Part shown: positions 34,417 through 43,748 of the stretch, piece after piece
Layout: every line of letters begins with the position of its first letter
Numbering within the stretch: position 1 is the first letter of the stretch
Assembly (NCBI GenBank): GCA_947455145.1
Contig: CANGME010000019.1
Coordinates: 1-54,465 of the forward strand
Reading direction: 5' to 3'
Origin: Comamonadaceae bacterium
GTDB lineage: Bacteria > Pseudomonadota > Gammaproteobacteria > Burkholderiales > Burkholderiaceae_C
DNA length: 54,465 bases
Notes under the pieces: model-generated
Databases searched by the model: none
Told to the model about the DNA's origin: nothing
What the model saw: only the letters and a program-made list of their open reading frames with translations
Position numbers and translations under genes: made by a program

Positions 34417-36954
34417 TTGATCGCAAAGTCACCTCGCTGGCAAAAACATTCATTGGCAGTCGCTACCGCGCTGACCATGGGACTTTGTGCATCGCAAGCA
34501 CATGCGTTATCGTTGGGCCGTATCACGGTGCTATCCCCACTTGGGGCTCCACTATTGGCTGAGGTCGAAATTCTGGACATCAATGCTGACGAAGCTTCCT
34601 CACTGAAGGCCAAGGCAGCTTCGTCTGATGCATTCAAGGCCGCAGGCTTGGAATACAACCCTGCATTAGCCGCGCTAGTCATTACGTTGGAACGACGCCA
34701 GAATGACCGTTCTTACTTACGTATCAGTAGCGATCGGTCCATTGTCGACCCCTTTTTGGACTTGATGTTAGAGGCCAGTTGGAGCTCCGGACGCATTGTG
34801 CGTGACTACACACTACTTTTCGATCCACCGAACTCACAGCCCAACCAAGTTAACATCTCCAGTGCGCCTCAGTTGAGTTCGATACCAGCTCAAATCAGAC
34901 CTTCCGCTGCGCCACCCACCCTAACCAGGAATGAGATCGTTACTAGCGACAAGTCTCGAGCGCCTGCCCTACCTAGAGCATCCGACAAAAAAACCGCTCT
35001 TTTCTCAGAGAAATCGGATGGCTCCGTAAAAAGTGTTGCGGTAAAACCCGGAGATACTGCAGGAGGAATCGCTGCATCACTGATAAATCCCAGCATTTCT
35101 TTAGATCAGATGCTTGTCGCGATGTTGCGCAAGAACCCTGAAGCTTTTGTAGAGGGCAATATCAACCGCATCCGTGCCGGTGCTGTTGTAAACATACCGG
35201 TTGCGGAAGAGGTGCAAGCGACTCCTACAGCAGAAGCCAAACAAATTATTTTTACCCAAAGTCAAGACTTTAACGAATTTCGCAGAAAACTGGCAACAAA
35301 TGCCCCCTTCACTACGAAGCCAGTTGCCGACCGTCAAGCCAATGGAGCAATTCAATCCAAGGTAGACGATAAAAAAGCAGGTACTAGTCTGCCCGACAAA
35401 CTAACACTATCTCAAGGCAGCGTCAGCAACAAGTCTAGTGAAATTGCGATAGCTAAAGAGCGTCAAGCAAAAGAAGTCGCTAAAAAAACAGATGAAGCTG
35501 CAAAGAACATTTCGGAATTGACCAAATTGGTCGCAGCTACAGCTCCAGTGGTCATTGATCCAACATTACAAGCTGCCACTTCGGCTCCTTCGACCAACGT
35601 CCCACTTAGCACCAACGAAACATTAGCCGCTCCAATCGCTAAACCTGGGGACTCCACCATTTCAAATGCGGGTGCCATTACACCCGCCAACGACGCCTCT
35701 GCACCACAGGTCACGCTCTCTGTACCAGCGAAAAACTTGCCGACACCCGTAACAACACCAACACCAACACCGGCACCGGCACCGGCATCCGAATCCAGTT
35801 TGATTGACGAACTTCTAGATGACCCCTTAGTTCCCGCTGCTGCGGGTGGCTTGATCGCTTTACTTATAGGCCTCGGGCTTTATCGCCATAAAAAACGTAA
35901 GGATTCTGACCAACCTGTCACCGAGTTTGCCGAAATTCCCAACCAACATGACTCATTTTTTGGGGCCAGTGGTGGTCAACAGGTTGACACCTTAGACTCA
36001 TCAATGGCAGGTTCATCGATGCTCTACACGCCTAGTCAACTTGAATCGGCGGATGATGTAGACCCAGTGGCTGAGGCAGACGTCTATCTTGCCTATGGCA
36101 GAGACATACAAGCCGAAGAAATCCTTAAAGAAGCCTTAAAAATGCACCCCGATCGGGTAGCCATTCACCAAAAACTCCTAGAGATTTACGCCAAGCGCCG
36201 CGACTTGAAAAGCTTTCAAAGCATCTCAAAACAAATCCTAAAGGTTGCTGGTGTCGACAGCTTGGAATGGGGTCGTGTATGCGAACTCGGTAGAGGCATT
36301 GACCCTGTTAATGAGCTCTATCAATCTCCCATTGACTCGATGTCTGCGTCTGACTCTTACGAGTCCGGAAAATCAGCTGGGATTGACTTGGATCTTGATT
36401 TTTCACTGGACAACGCAATACCAAAAAATCCCAATGACGAAATGGAGAGTTTCACGAACAAACACATTGCAGGCATCAGGGAATCCACTTCACATGATCC
36501 AGACTTAAACTTTGATTTCAACTTATCTGAACCAGCAGCTGACAACATTCAACACAGTGCAGCGAACACCTCTTGGGATGATATCCAAAATCTTGCTTTC
36601 GACACAACCGAAAATAACGAACTGCGTGCCCAAGTCAGCGAATCACATGAGTTTGAATCCGACAGCTCTGACAACGTTCCAACTGCAGCCTCACCTTTAG
36701 CCAACTTATCCCATCCAGACAATAGTGGCTTGCTTCAATTTGATCTTGGTTCACTATCGCTTGACTTAGGCCCCACCACTGAACAAAGTCCGGATCATGA
36801 GGAAGACCCTCTCAGCACCAAGTTATCCTTGGCCGCAGAATTTGGGTCTATTGGCGACTTGGATGGTGCGCGCAACTTGATTGAAGAGGTGATTGCTGAA
36901 GCGTCGGGTGAAATGAAGGCCAAAGCACAACACGCCTTGAGCCAACTCCGCTAG
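34417..36954 (+). CDS. fimV: FimV-like peptidoglycan-binding polar protein
   Basis: FimV proteins sit in the inner membrane at cell poles, bind peptidoglycan and are needed for type IV pilus and twitching functions. The 845-residue protein has an N-terminal signal peptide ending near ASQAHA, the FimV N-domain (LSLGRITVLSPLGAPLLAEV), a LysM domain (about residues 205-265: VKPGDTAGGIAASLINP...), a low-complexity Ala/Pro/Thr linker, one membrane helix (about 471-490), an acidic cytoplasmic region with a TPR-like segment (about 550-610) and the conserved C-terminal FimV motif (SLAAEFGSIGDLDGARNLIE). The start is TTG with GGAGAG seven bases upstream. Codon use is visibly more AT-rich than in neighbouring genes. 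Confidence 0.92.
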   Translation: MIAKSPRWQKHSLAVATALTMGLCASQAHALSLGRITVLSPLGAPLLAEVEILDINADEASSLKAKAASSDAFKAAGLEYNPALAALVITLERRQNDRSYLRISSDRSIVDPFLDLMLEASWSSGRIVRDYTLLFDPPNSQPNQVNISSAPQLSSIPAQIRPSAAPPTLTRNEIVTSDKSRAPALPRASDKKTALFSEKSDGSVKSVAVKPGDTAGGIAASLINPSISLDQMLVAMLRKNPEAFVEGNINRIRAGAVVNIPVAEEVQATPTAEAKQIIFTQSQDFNEFRRKLATNAPFTTKPVADRQANGAIQSKVDDKKAGTSLPDKLTLSQGSVSNKSSEIAIAKERQAKEVAKKTDEAAKNISELTKLVAATAPVVIDPTLQAATSAPSTNVPLSTNETLAAPIAKPGDSTISNAGAITPANDASAPQVTLSVPAKNLPTPVTTPTPTPAPAPASESSLIDELLDDPLVPAAAGGLIALLIGLGLYRHKKRKDSDQPVTEFAEIPNQHDSFFGASGGQQVDTLDSSMAGSSMLYTPSQLESADDVDPVAEADVYLAYGRDIQAEEILKEALKMHPDRVAIHQKLLEIYAKRRDLKSFQSISKQILKVAGVDSLEWGRVCELGRGIDPVNELYQSPIDSMSASDSYESGKSAGIDLDLDFSLDNAIPKNPNDEMESFTNKHIAGIRESTSHDPDLNFDFNLSEPAADNIQHSAANTSWDDIQNLAFDTTENNELRAQVSESHEFESDSSDNVPTAASPLANLSHPDNSGLLQFDLGSLSLDLGPTTEQSPDHEEDPLSTKLSLAAEFGSIGDLDGARNLIEEVIAEASGEMKAKAQHALSQLR
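35755..35784 (+). repeat. Hexanucleotide tandem repeat inside fimV
   Basis: Five 6-base units in a row (ACACCA, ACACCA, ACACCG, GCACCG, GCACCG) code for the alternating Thr-Pro/Ala-Pro linker of FimV just before the membrane helix. Since the unit is six bases, slippage would change the linker length by two residues without breaking the frame. Confidence 0.85.
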
Positions 36955-36998
36955 GATTAATGCGTTTTGATCGTGACTATCTTTAACAAACCTCAACC

Positions 36999-37790
36999 AT
37001 GAGGGTCGCCCTGGGCATAAGTTTCAACGGTCAATCGTACGAAGGCTGGCAGAGTCAGCTCTCCGGCAAGACGGTGCAAGACAAGCTGGAAGCGGCCCTA
37101 GCCAAATTCAGCAACATCAACACCTCACGTGTCTCCACCGTGTGTGCCGGGCGTACCGACGCTGGTGTGCATGGTCTGATGCAGGTAGTGCATTTCGACA
37201 CTCCCTTAAACCGCCCCATCCACGCATGGGTTCGTGGCACTAATACCCACCTGCCCAAAGACATTGCCGTCCAGTGGGCGCAGATCATGCCTGATGAGTT
37301 TCACTGCCGCGCCAACGCCCTCTCGCGTCGCTACGCCTACATGCTGCTCGACTCCCCCGTGCGCCCCAGCGTGGATGCGGGCCGCGTCGGCTGGGCCTAC
37401 CACCCGCTGGACATGAATGCCATGAGCGAGGCCGCCAAGCACCTCTTGGGTGAGCACGACTTCACCTCGTTTCGCGCCTCGGCCTGCCAGGCCCTATCGC
37501 CCGTCAAAAAACTGCTGCGCCTGGAGATCACCCGCCGGGGCGCGTACTGGCGTTTTGAGTTTGAAGCCAATGCCTTTTTGCACCACATGATCCGCAACCT
37601 CATGGGCTGCTTGGTCGCCATAGGCCAAGGCAAGTACCCGTCCGAATGGATTGTGGAGGTGCTGGCCGCACGCAACCGCGATGCCGCTGCCCCCACGTTC
37701 TCGCCTGACGGCCTGTACTTCCTCGGCCCGCGCTACGACGCCCATTGGGGCCTACCGGATCGCACGCCTGCGTATGATGGGCTGCTATGA
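36999..37790 (+). CDS. truA: tRNA pseudouridine(38-40) synthase
   Basis: TruA converts uridines 38-40 of the anticodon stem-loop to pseudouridine. The 263-residue protein has GISFNGQSYEGWQSQ at the start and the catalytic aspartate in CAGRTDAGVHGLMQVVHF near residue 53; the C-terminal half has FRFEANAFLHHMIRNLMG-type conserved residues. Its stop overlaps the trpF start by ATGA. Confidence 0.97.
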   Translation: MRVALGISFNGQSYEGWQSQLSGKTVQDKLEAALAKFSNINTSRVSTVCAGRTDAGVHGLMQVVHFDTPLNRPIHAWVRGTNTHLPKDIAVQWAQIMPDEFHCRANALSRRYAYMLLDSPVRPSVDAGRVGWAYHPLDMNAMSEAAKHLLGEHDFTSFRASACQALSPVKKLLRLEITRRGAYWRFEFEANAFLHHMIRNLMGCLVAIGQGKYPSEWIVEVLAARNRDAAAPTFSPDGLYFLGPRYDAHWGLPDRTPAYDGLL

Positions 37791-38581
37791 AAAAAGCCCC
37801 CACGCTTGCGACTTCGTCTGCTGCGCTGCCTCCCGAGGGGGCGCAATCCGCCTTGGGACGGCCCGGCGGCGGATTCATCCGTACCCGAATCAAGATTTGC
37901 GGCCTAACACGTGAGCAAGATGTGGACGCTGCGGTGGCCGCCGGGGCTGACGCAATTGGCTTCGTGCTGTACGACAAAAGCCCGCGCTATGTGACGCCTG
38001 TGCGCGCCGCCGAACTGGCCCGTCGCCTGCCACCCTTTGTCACACCGGTGCTGCTTTTCGTCAATGAGTCTGCTACAAATATCGCAGCTGCTTGCACCCA
38101 TATTCAGAGCGCTACGCTGCAATTTCATGGTGATGAAACACCGCAAGAATGCTGGGAATCCAGCCAGCACGGGGCTCGCCCTTTTCTGCGCGCGGCCCGC
38201 ATCCCTTTGGGTGAGGCAGGGCGGGATTTCGACCTCGTAAAATACGTGTCTGATTACTCAAACGCCCAAGCCATCCTGCTCGACGCCGAAGTCGAAGGTT
38301 TTGGCGGTGGCGGCAAGGCTTTCAATTGGTCACTCCTTCCAGCAAACGTCAACGCTCACCTCGTCTTAAGTGGTGGGCTCAACGCTGCCAACGTGACCGA
38401 TGGCATTGTGCAGTTGCGCCCGCGCTGTAAAACGCTAGCGGTCGATATCAGCTCCGGCGTCGAGGTGGATGCACCCGGCGGCGGCACCATCAAAGGCATC
38501 AAAGATGCCGAAAAAATCAAGCAATTTGTCGCGGCCGTGCGTGCCGCAGACCAACAACTCATCAGTGAACACCATGTTTGA
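37787..38581 (+). CDS. trpF: Phosphoribosylanthranilate isomerase with repeat-derived N-terminal extension
   Basis: TrpF isomerises phosphoribosylanthranilate in tryptophan synthesis. The 264-residue protein is longer than the family's usual about 205-220 because residues 4-28 are coded by a copy of the 75-bp repeat (37797-37870). Family homology starts at [10 protein letters not shown] with the catalytic Cys, and the catalytic Asp lies in [22 protein letters not shown] near the end completes the phosphate site. The ATG at 37787 overlaps the truA stop (ATGA), and there is no other start between the repeat and the Cys motif, so the extension must be translated if the gene is expressed by coupling. 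A second AT-rich element lies at 38072-38125. Confidence 0.94.
   Translation: MKKAPTLATSSAALPPEGAQSALGRPGGGFIRTRIKICGLTREQDVDAAVAAGADAIGFVLYDKSPRYVTPVRAAELARRLPPFVTPVLLFVNESATNIAAACTHIQSATLQFHGDETPQECWESSQHGARPFLRAARIPLGEAGRDFDLVKYVSDYSNAQAILLDAEVEGFGGGGKAFNWSLLPANVNAHLVLSGGLNAANVTDGIVQLRPRCKTLAVDISSGVEVDAPGGGTIKGIKDAEKIKQFVAAVRAADQQLISEHHV
37797..37870 (+). repeat. GC-rich 75-bp repeat, copy B (inside trpF)
   Basis: This copy matches copy A at 22096-22166 in the same plus-strand orientation, with the shared blocks CACGCTnGCnACTTCGT, TGCTnCGCTGCC, CCCGAGGGGG and GGGnCGGCCC. Differences are single bases plus one variable block of six to seven bases after the palindrome. In trpF it is translated from the plus strand; in the CitE-like gene, copy A is translated from the minus strand. 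Confidence 0.85.
38072..38125 (-). repeat. In-frame short repeat, copy 3
   Basis: The complement of this stretch in trpF aligns ungapped over 54 bases with 12052-12105 (about 33 identical by hand count) and shares anchors with 7978-8031. It codes for TrpF residues around 96-113. The protein length here is that of the family, so the similarity could be partly coincidental. Confidence 0.4.
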
Positions 38582-39881
38582 ATACCAGCAACCCGACCCC
38601 AGTGGTCACTTCGGCATTTACGGCGGCAGCTTTGTGAGCGAGACACTCACCCACGCCATCAACGAACTGCGCGCCGCCTACGCCAAATACCAGCACGACC
38701 CCGAGTTCCTCGCCGAGTTCAAGTACGAGCTGGCGCATTTTGTGGGTCGCCCTTCGCCCGTGTACCACGCCGCGCGCATGAGCCGTGAGCAAGGTGGCGC
38801 GCAGATCTACCTCAAACGCGAAGACCTCAACCACACCGGCGCGCACAAGATCAACAACACCATTGGCCAGGCCATGCTGGCCAAACGCATGGGCAAGCCG
38901 CGCATCATTGCCGAGACCGGCGCGGGCCAGCACGGTGTGGCCACCGCCACCATTTGCGCGCGCTACGGCCTGGAGTGCGTGGTGTACATGGGCAGCGAAG
39001 ACGTGAAGCGCCAAAGCCCTAACGTGTACCGCATGAAGCTTTTGGGCGCGACCGTCGTGCCGGTGGAGAGCGGCAGCAAGACCCTCAAAGACGCGCTAAA
39101 TGAAGCCATGCGCGACTGGGTCGCCAACGTGGACAACACCTTCTACATCATTGGCACGGTGGCGGGCCCGCACCCCTACCCGATGATGGTGCGTGATTTC
39201 CAGAGCGTCATCGGCGAAGAATGTCTGGTGCAAATGCCCGAGATGCTGGCGCGCCTGGGCGTGGCGGCGACTCAGCCCGATGCTGTGGTGGCCTGTGTCG
39301 GCGGTGGCTCCAACGCCATGGGCATCTTCCACCCCTACATCTCGCATGAAAACACGCGCTTGATTGGTGTCGAAGCGGCAGGCGAAGGCATGGACAGCGG
39401 CAAGCACTCCGCGTCGCTACAAAAAGGCAGCCCCGGCGTGCTGCACGGCAACCGCACCTACGTGCTGCAAGACTTCAACGGCCAAGTGACCGAGACCCAT
39501 AGCATCAGCGCCGGGCTAGACTACCCCGGTGTCGGCCCCGAGCACGCCTACCTCAAAGACATCGGCCGCGCCGAATATGTGGGCATCACCGACAAAGAGG
39601 CGCTGGCCGCCTTCCACTACCTGTGCCGCACCGAGGGCATTATCCCTGCGCTGGAATCGAGCCACGCCGTGGCCCATGCCATGAAGTTGGCCAAAACCAT
39701 GCGACCAGATCAGTCCATTTTGGTCAACCTGTCAGGACGGGGCGACAAAGACATCGGCACCGTGGCCGACTTGAGTGGCGGTGATTTTTTCTGCCGCCCG
39801 AGTTGCCAGGGTCAGGCCGTTAAAGGTGGCCCGGCGACTGAGCAAACCATCAACATGTCCAGCTTGGGAATCAAAGCATGA
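38574..39881 (+). CDS. trpB: Tryptophan synthase beta subunit
   Basis: TrpB joins indole and serine to make tryptophan using PLP. The 435-residue protein has the PLP lysine Lys92 in the motif [15 protein letters not shown], the phosphate-binding GGGSNAMG segment and the [13 protein letters not shown] loop. The ATG at 38574 overlaps the trpF stop by eight bases; earlier in-frame codons belong to the trpF reading. The C-terminal tail beyond SGRGDKD (about 40 residues) is longer than in E. coli TrpB, as in other comamonads as far as I recall. Confidence 0.97.
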   Translation: MFEYQQPDPSGHFGIYGGSFVSETLTHAINELRAAYAKYQHDPEFLAEFKYELAHFVGRPSPVYHAARMSREQGGAQIYLKREDLNHTGAHKINNTIGQAMLAKRMGKPRIIAETGAGQHGVATATICARYGLECVVYMGSEDVKRQSPNVYRMKLLGATVVPVESGSKTLKDALNEAMRDWVANVDNTFYIIGTVAGPHPYPMMVRDFQSVIGEECLVQMPEMLARLGVAATQPDAVVACVGGGSNAMGIFHPYISHENTRLIGVEAAGEGMDSGKHSASLQKGSPGVLHGNRTYVLQDFNGQVTETHSISAGLDYPGVGPEHAYLKDIGRAEYVGITDKEALAAFHYLCRTEGIIPALESSHAVAHAMKLAKTMRPDQSILVNLSGRGDKDIGTVADLSGGDFFCRPSCQGQAVKGGPATEQTINMSSLGIKA

Positions 39882-40699
39882 GCCGCATCAACGCCACCTT
39901 CGCGGCACTCAAAGCGCAAAACCGCAAGGCCCTGATACCCTTCGTCACCGCTGGCTTCCCTTTTGCTGACATCACCCCTGAGCTGATGCACGGCATGGTG
40001 GCCGCCGGGGCCGATGTGATTGAGCTGGGTGTCCCCTTCTCTGACCCCAGTGCTGATGGCCCCGTGATCCAGAAAGCCGGTGACAAAGCCCTGGCTTTTG
40101 GCGTGGGCCTGGTGCAGGTGCTGGCCATGGTGCGCGACTTCCGCACCCAGAACAACACCACCCCCGTGGTGCTCATGGGTTACGCCAACCCGATTGAGCG
40201 CTACGACCAATTGCACGTCAGCACCAGTGGCGACAACGCCTTTGCCCGCGACGCCGCTGCAGCAGGTGTCGATGGCGTGCTGGTGGTGGACTACCCGCCC
40301 GAAGAATGCGTGGCCTTTGCCGCTGCGCTCAAGGCCCAGGGTCTGGATCTGATCTTCTTGCTGGCCCCCACCAGCACCGATGCGCGCATGCAGCAAATTG
40401 CCGCACTCGCCAGCGGCTATGTGTACTACGTCTCGCTCAAGGGCGTCACCGGCTCGGGCACACTGGACACGGCTGCGGTCGAGGCCATGCTGCCGCGCAT
40501 TCGCCAGCATGTGCACGTGCCCGTCGGTGTGGGCTTTGGCATCCGCGATGCGGCCACGGCGCAAGCCATTGGACGGGTGGCCGATGCGGTGGTGATTGGC
40601 AGCAAAATCATCCAATTGATTGACGAACAAGCTCGTGACCAAGTCGTGCCTGTGGCAGCGGCTTTCTTGCGAGACATACGCGCGGCTTTGGACGCATAA
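39878..40699 (+). CDS. trpA: Tryptophan synthase alpha subunit
   Basis: TrpA cleaves indole-3-glycerol phosphate to indole, which is channelled to TrpB. The 273-residue protein has the catalytic residues Glu49 and Asp60 in [17 protein letters not shown] and the C-terminal phosphate loop [12 protein letters not shown] and VIGSKIIQ. Its start overlaps trpB by ATGA. Confidence 0.98.
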   Translation: MSRINATFAALKAQNRKALIPFVTAGFPFADITPELMHGMVAAGADVIELGVPFSDPSADGPVIQKAGDKALAFGVGLVQVLAMVRDFRTQNNTTPVVLMGYANPIERYDQLHVSTSGDNAFARDAAAAGVDGVLVVDYPPEECVAFAAALKAQGLDLIFLLAPTSTDARMQQIAALASGYVYYVSLKGVTGSGTLDTAAVEAMLPRIRQHVHVPVGVGFGIRDAATAQAIGRVADAVVIGSKIIQLIDEQARDQVVPVAAAFLRDIRAALDA

Positions 40700-40726
40700 T
40701 TTCTTTCCACTACGTTGGAGGCTCTC

Positions 40727-41599
40727 ATGTCTTGGCTCGAAAAACTACTCCCCCCCAAAATCCAGCACACCGACCCGGCCGAGCGGCGCAGTGTGCCTGA
40801 AGGCCTGTGGATCAAATGCCCGAGTTGCGAGACTGTGCTCTACAAGACCGATCTGGAGAAAAACCAGAACGTCTGCACCAGCTGTAGCCACCACCACCGC
40901 ATTGGTGCGCGCGAGCGGCTCAACCATTTTCTGGATGGCGAAGGCCGCTTTGAAATTGGCCAAGAAGTGCTGCCGATTGACCCCCTCAAGTTCAAAGACA
41001 GCCGCAAATACCCGGAGCGTCTCAAAGAGGCCATGGAGAGCACGGGCGAGACCGACGCCCTCATTGTGATGGGCGGTGCGGTGCACAGCATCAGCCTGGT
41101 CGCCGCCTGTTTCGAATTCAACTTCATGGGCGGCAGCATGGGCTCAGTGGTGGGCGAGCGTTTTGTGCGCGGCGTTGAGGCGGCCATCGAGCAAAAAGTG
41201 CCCTTCCTCTGCTTCACTGCCACCGGTGGCGCGCGCATGCAAGAAGGCCTGCTCTCACTCATGCAAATGGCCAAGACCAATGCGGCGCTGACCCGGCTCG
41301 CCAAGAAAGGCTTGCCTTACATCAGCGTGCTCACCGACCCCACCATGGGTGGCGTCAGTGCAGGCTTCGCCTTCTTGGGCGATGTGGTGATTGCCGAGCC
41401 CAAGGCACTCATCGGCTTTGCCGGGCCGCGCGTGATCGAATCCACCGTGCGCGTCACCCTGCCTGAGGGCTTTCAACGCGCCGAGTTTTTGCAAACCAAA
41501 GGCGCGGTCGATTTCATTTGCGACCGCCGCGAACTGCGCAAAACCATTGCCAGCACCTTGGCCATGTTGCAGCGTCAACCGGCTGATGCAGTCGCATGA
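40727..41599 (+). CDS. accD: Acetyl-CoA carboxylase carboxyltransferase subunit beta
   Basis: AccD with AccA transfers the carboxyl group from biotin to acetyl-CoA for fatty acid synthesis. The 290-residue protein starts [13 protein letters not shown] and has the zinc ribbon CPSC...CTSC in residues about 30-55, then the crotonase-like carboxyltransferase domain with [20 protein letters not shown] and [17 protein letters not shown] lies five bases before the ATG. It ends the trp operon and overlaps the next gene by ATGA. Confidence 0.98.
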   Translation: MSWLEKLLPPKIQHTDPAERRSVPEGLWIKCPSCETVLYKTDLEKNQNVCTSCSHHHRIGARERLNHFLDGEGRFEIGQEVLPIDPLKFKDSRKYPERLKEAMESTGETDALIVMGGAVHSISLVAACFEFNFMGGSMGSVVGERFVRGVEAAIEQKVPFLCFTATGGARMQEGLLSLMQMAKTNAALTRLAKKGLPYISVLTDPTMGGVSAGFAFLGDVVIAEPKALIGFAGPRVIESTVRVTLPEGFQRAEFLQTKGAVDFICDRRELRKTIASTLAMLQRQPADAVA

Positions 41600-42528
41600 C
41601 GCTTAGCGGGGCGATTCTCATCAGCGAGGTCGGCCCGCGCGACGGCTTGCAATCCGTCAAGTCCATCATGTCCACGGCAGACAAATGCCGCTGGATCGAC
41701 GCGCTGGTGGCTGCTGGCGTGCAAGAGATCGAAGTCGGCTCCTTTGTGCCCGCACACCTCTTGCCGCAACTGGCGGACACCGCCGCCGTGCTGCGCCACG
41801 GGCTTACCCACAGGGGCGTCACCATCATGGCGCTCGTGCCCAATCTGCGCGGCGCGCAAGCCGCGCTAGAGGCGGGCGCGCAAAAGCTAACGATCCCCGT
41901 GTCGGCCAGCGCCCCGCACTCCCTGGCCAATGTGCGTAAAACGCGCGAGGCCATGGTCGAAGAAGTGCACGCCATCGCTCGCCTGCGTGACGCGATGGCC
42001 CCTGGCGTGAAGATCGAGGCCGGCATCGCCACCGCCTTTGGCTGCACGATTCAAGGCGAGGTGGCCGAAGACGATGTGATCTGGCTGGCCAGCCAATGCA
42101 TTGCCGCTGGGGCCGATGAATCGGGCCTGTCCGACACCACCGGCATGGCCAACCCCGCCCAAGTGCGGCGTCTGTTCACTCGCCTGCGCGCCGCTATTGG
42201 GGCCAAGGCTGGAGCGGCTCACCTGCACAACACACGCGGCTTGGGCTTGGCCAATTGCCTGGCGGCCTATGACGTGGGCGTGACCACCTTTGACGCCTCG
42301 CTCGGCGGCCTGGGCGGCTGCCCCTACGCGCCCGGCGCGTCCGGTAATGTGGTGACGGAAGACCTGGTCTTCATGTTCGAGGCCATGGGGGTGAACACCG
42401 GCATTGATATCGAGAAGCTCATGGCCGCGCGTGCACCGCTGCAAGCCGGCCTGCCGGGTGAAGTGCTTTACGGCATGACCCCTGAAGCCGGTCTGCCTAA
42501 AAACTGGCATCCTTCCATTCGGACATGA
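41596..42528 (+). CDS. Hydroxymethylglutaryl-CoA lyase family protein
   Basis: This 310-residue TIM-barrel enzyme is predicted to cleave HMG-CoA to acetoacetate and acetyl-CoA, or a related branched acyl-CoA. The DRE-TIM start EVGPRDGLQ, the SDTTGMANP strand, the metal site [12 protein letters not shown] and the Cys loop [16 protein letters not shown] are intact. It starts within the accD stop (ATGA) and is followed, again by ATGA, by a CaiB-type CoA-transferase. Citramalyl-CoA or 3-hydroxy-3-methylglutaryl derivatives are possible substrates; the exact one is inferred. Confidence 0.9.
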   Translation: MTLSGAILISEVGPRDGLQSVKSIMSTADKCRWIDALVAAGVQEIEVGSFVPAHLLPQLADTAAVLRHGLTHRGVTIMALVPNLRGAQAALEAGAQKLTIPVSASAPHSLANVRKTREAMVEEVHAIARLRDAMAPGVKIEAGIATAFGCTIQGEVAEDDVIWLASQCIAAGADESGLSDTTGMANPAQVRRLFTRLRAAIGAKAGAAHLHNTRGLGLANCLAAYDVGVTTFDASLGGLGGCPYAPGASGNVVTEDLVFMFEAMGVNTGIDIEKLMAARAPLQAGLPGEVLYGMTPEAGLPKNWHPSIRT

Positions 42529-43727
42529 GCACCAACCCACTGCCCTACACCGGCCTGCGCGTGGTCGAATTCACCCACATGGTGATGGGCCCGACCTGCG
42601 GCATGGTGCTGGCCGATCTGGGCGCAGAAGTCATCAAGGTCGAACCTATAGGCCACGGCCACCAGGGCGATGCCACACGCCAACTCATCGGCTCGGGCGC
42701 GGGGTTTTTCCCCCTGTTCAACCGCAACAAAAAAAGCCTGGCGCTGGATTTGAAAACGCCCGAAGGCCTGGAGGCCGCGCTGCGCCTGATCGCCACCGCC
42801 GACATCGTGAGTGAGAACTTCAAGCCCGGCACCATGCAAAAGCTGGGCCTCGATTACGCCAGTCTCAAGGCCCTCAACCCCCGCCTCATCTACATCAGCC
42901 ACAAGGGCTTTTTACCCGGCCCCTATGAGCACCGCACCGCACTCGATGAAGTGGTGCAGATGATGGGCGGGCTGGCCTACATGACCGGCCGCCCCGGCGA
43001 CCCGCTGCGCGCAGGCACCAGCGTCAACGACATCATGGGCGGCATGTTTGGCGCCATTGGCGCCATGGCCGCGCTGGCCCAACGCGAGAAAACCGGGCTA
43101 GGCCAGGAAGTGCAAAGCGCACTGTTCGAGAACAATGTGTTTCTGGTGGCCCAACACATGATGCAATTTGCCGTCACCGGCCAAGCCGCAGCCCCCATGC
43201 CTGCGCGCATCTCGGCCTGGGCGGTGTACGACGTGTTCAAGGTCAAAGACGGCGAACAGATTTTTCTGGCCGTGGTCAGCGACACCGCTTGGGCCATTTT
43301 TTGCGATGCCTTTGGTTTTGCCGACCTCAAAGCCGATACGCGCCTGAGCAGCAACAACGACCGGGTGCGTGCCCGCGACTGGATGATGCCGCTACTGCGC
43401 GAGCGCCTGGCCCCCTACAGCGCCGCCGTGTTGGCCGCTGTGTTCGAGCAGCACGCCCTGCCCTTTGCCCCCATCACGCAACCCCAAGATTTGCTAGCTG
43501 ACCCACACCTGCTGGCCACCGGCGGCTTGGCCCCCATGACCCTGCCCGATGGTCGGGAGACGAAAACGGTGCTGATGCCCTTCACCTTGGACGGCGCGCG
43601 CCCCGGTGTGCGTTTGAGCCCACCCAAGCTGGGGGAGCACAGCGCTGAATTGTTGACCGAGCTCGGCTACAGCGCAGTTGAAATCGAACACTTGAGTCAC
43701 CCTGGATTTCCGCCTTCGCGGGAGTGA
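42525..43727 (+). CDS. CaiB/BaiF family (type III) CoA-transferase
   Basis: This 400-residue enzyme transfers CoA between carboxylic acids. The catalytic Asp169 is in SVNDIMGGMFGAIGAMAALA, and the N-terminal motif FTHMVMGPTCGMVLADLGAE and the NRNKKSLALDL segment are family hallmarks. Given its coupling to an HMG-CoA-lyase-like gene, it probably activates the substrate acid (for example to its CoA ester) for that lyase. The donor CoA and acid are not visible in sequence. Confidence 0.9.
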   Translation: MSTNPLPYTGLRVVEFTHMVMGPTCGMVLADLGAEVIKVEPIGHGHQGDATRQLIGSGAGFFPLFNRNKKSLALDLKTPEGLEAALRLIATADIVSENFKPGTMQKLGLDYASLKALNPRLIYISHKGFLPGPYEHRTALDEVVQMMGGLAYMTGRPGDPLRAGTSVNDIMGGMFGAIGAMAALAQREKTGLGQEVQSALFENNVFLVAQHMMQFAVTGQAAAPMPARISAWAVYDVFKVKDGEQIFLAVVSDTAWAIFCDAFGFADLKADTRLSSNNDRVRARDWMMPLLRERLAPYSAAVLAAVFEQHALPFAPITQPQDLLADPHLLATGGLAPMTLPDGRETKTVLMPFTLDGARPGVRLSPPKLGEHSAELLTELGYSAVEIEHLSHPGFPPSRE

Positions 43728-43748
43728 CGGATTACGAGGAACGCCCTT

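Noticed and set aside
37600-37977. Antisense open frame across trpF that resembles the CitE-like N-terminus
   Set aside because: The likeness ([15 protein letters not shown]) comes only from the shared 75-bp repeat read from the other strand; it overlaps truA and trpF and has no gene-like features.
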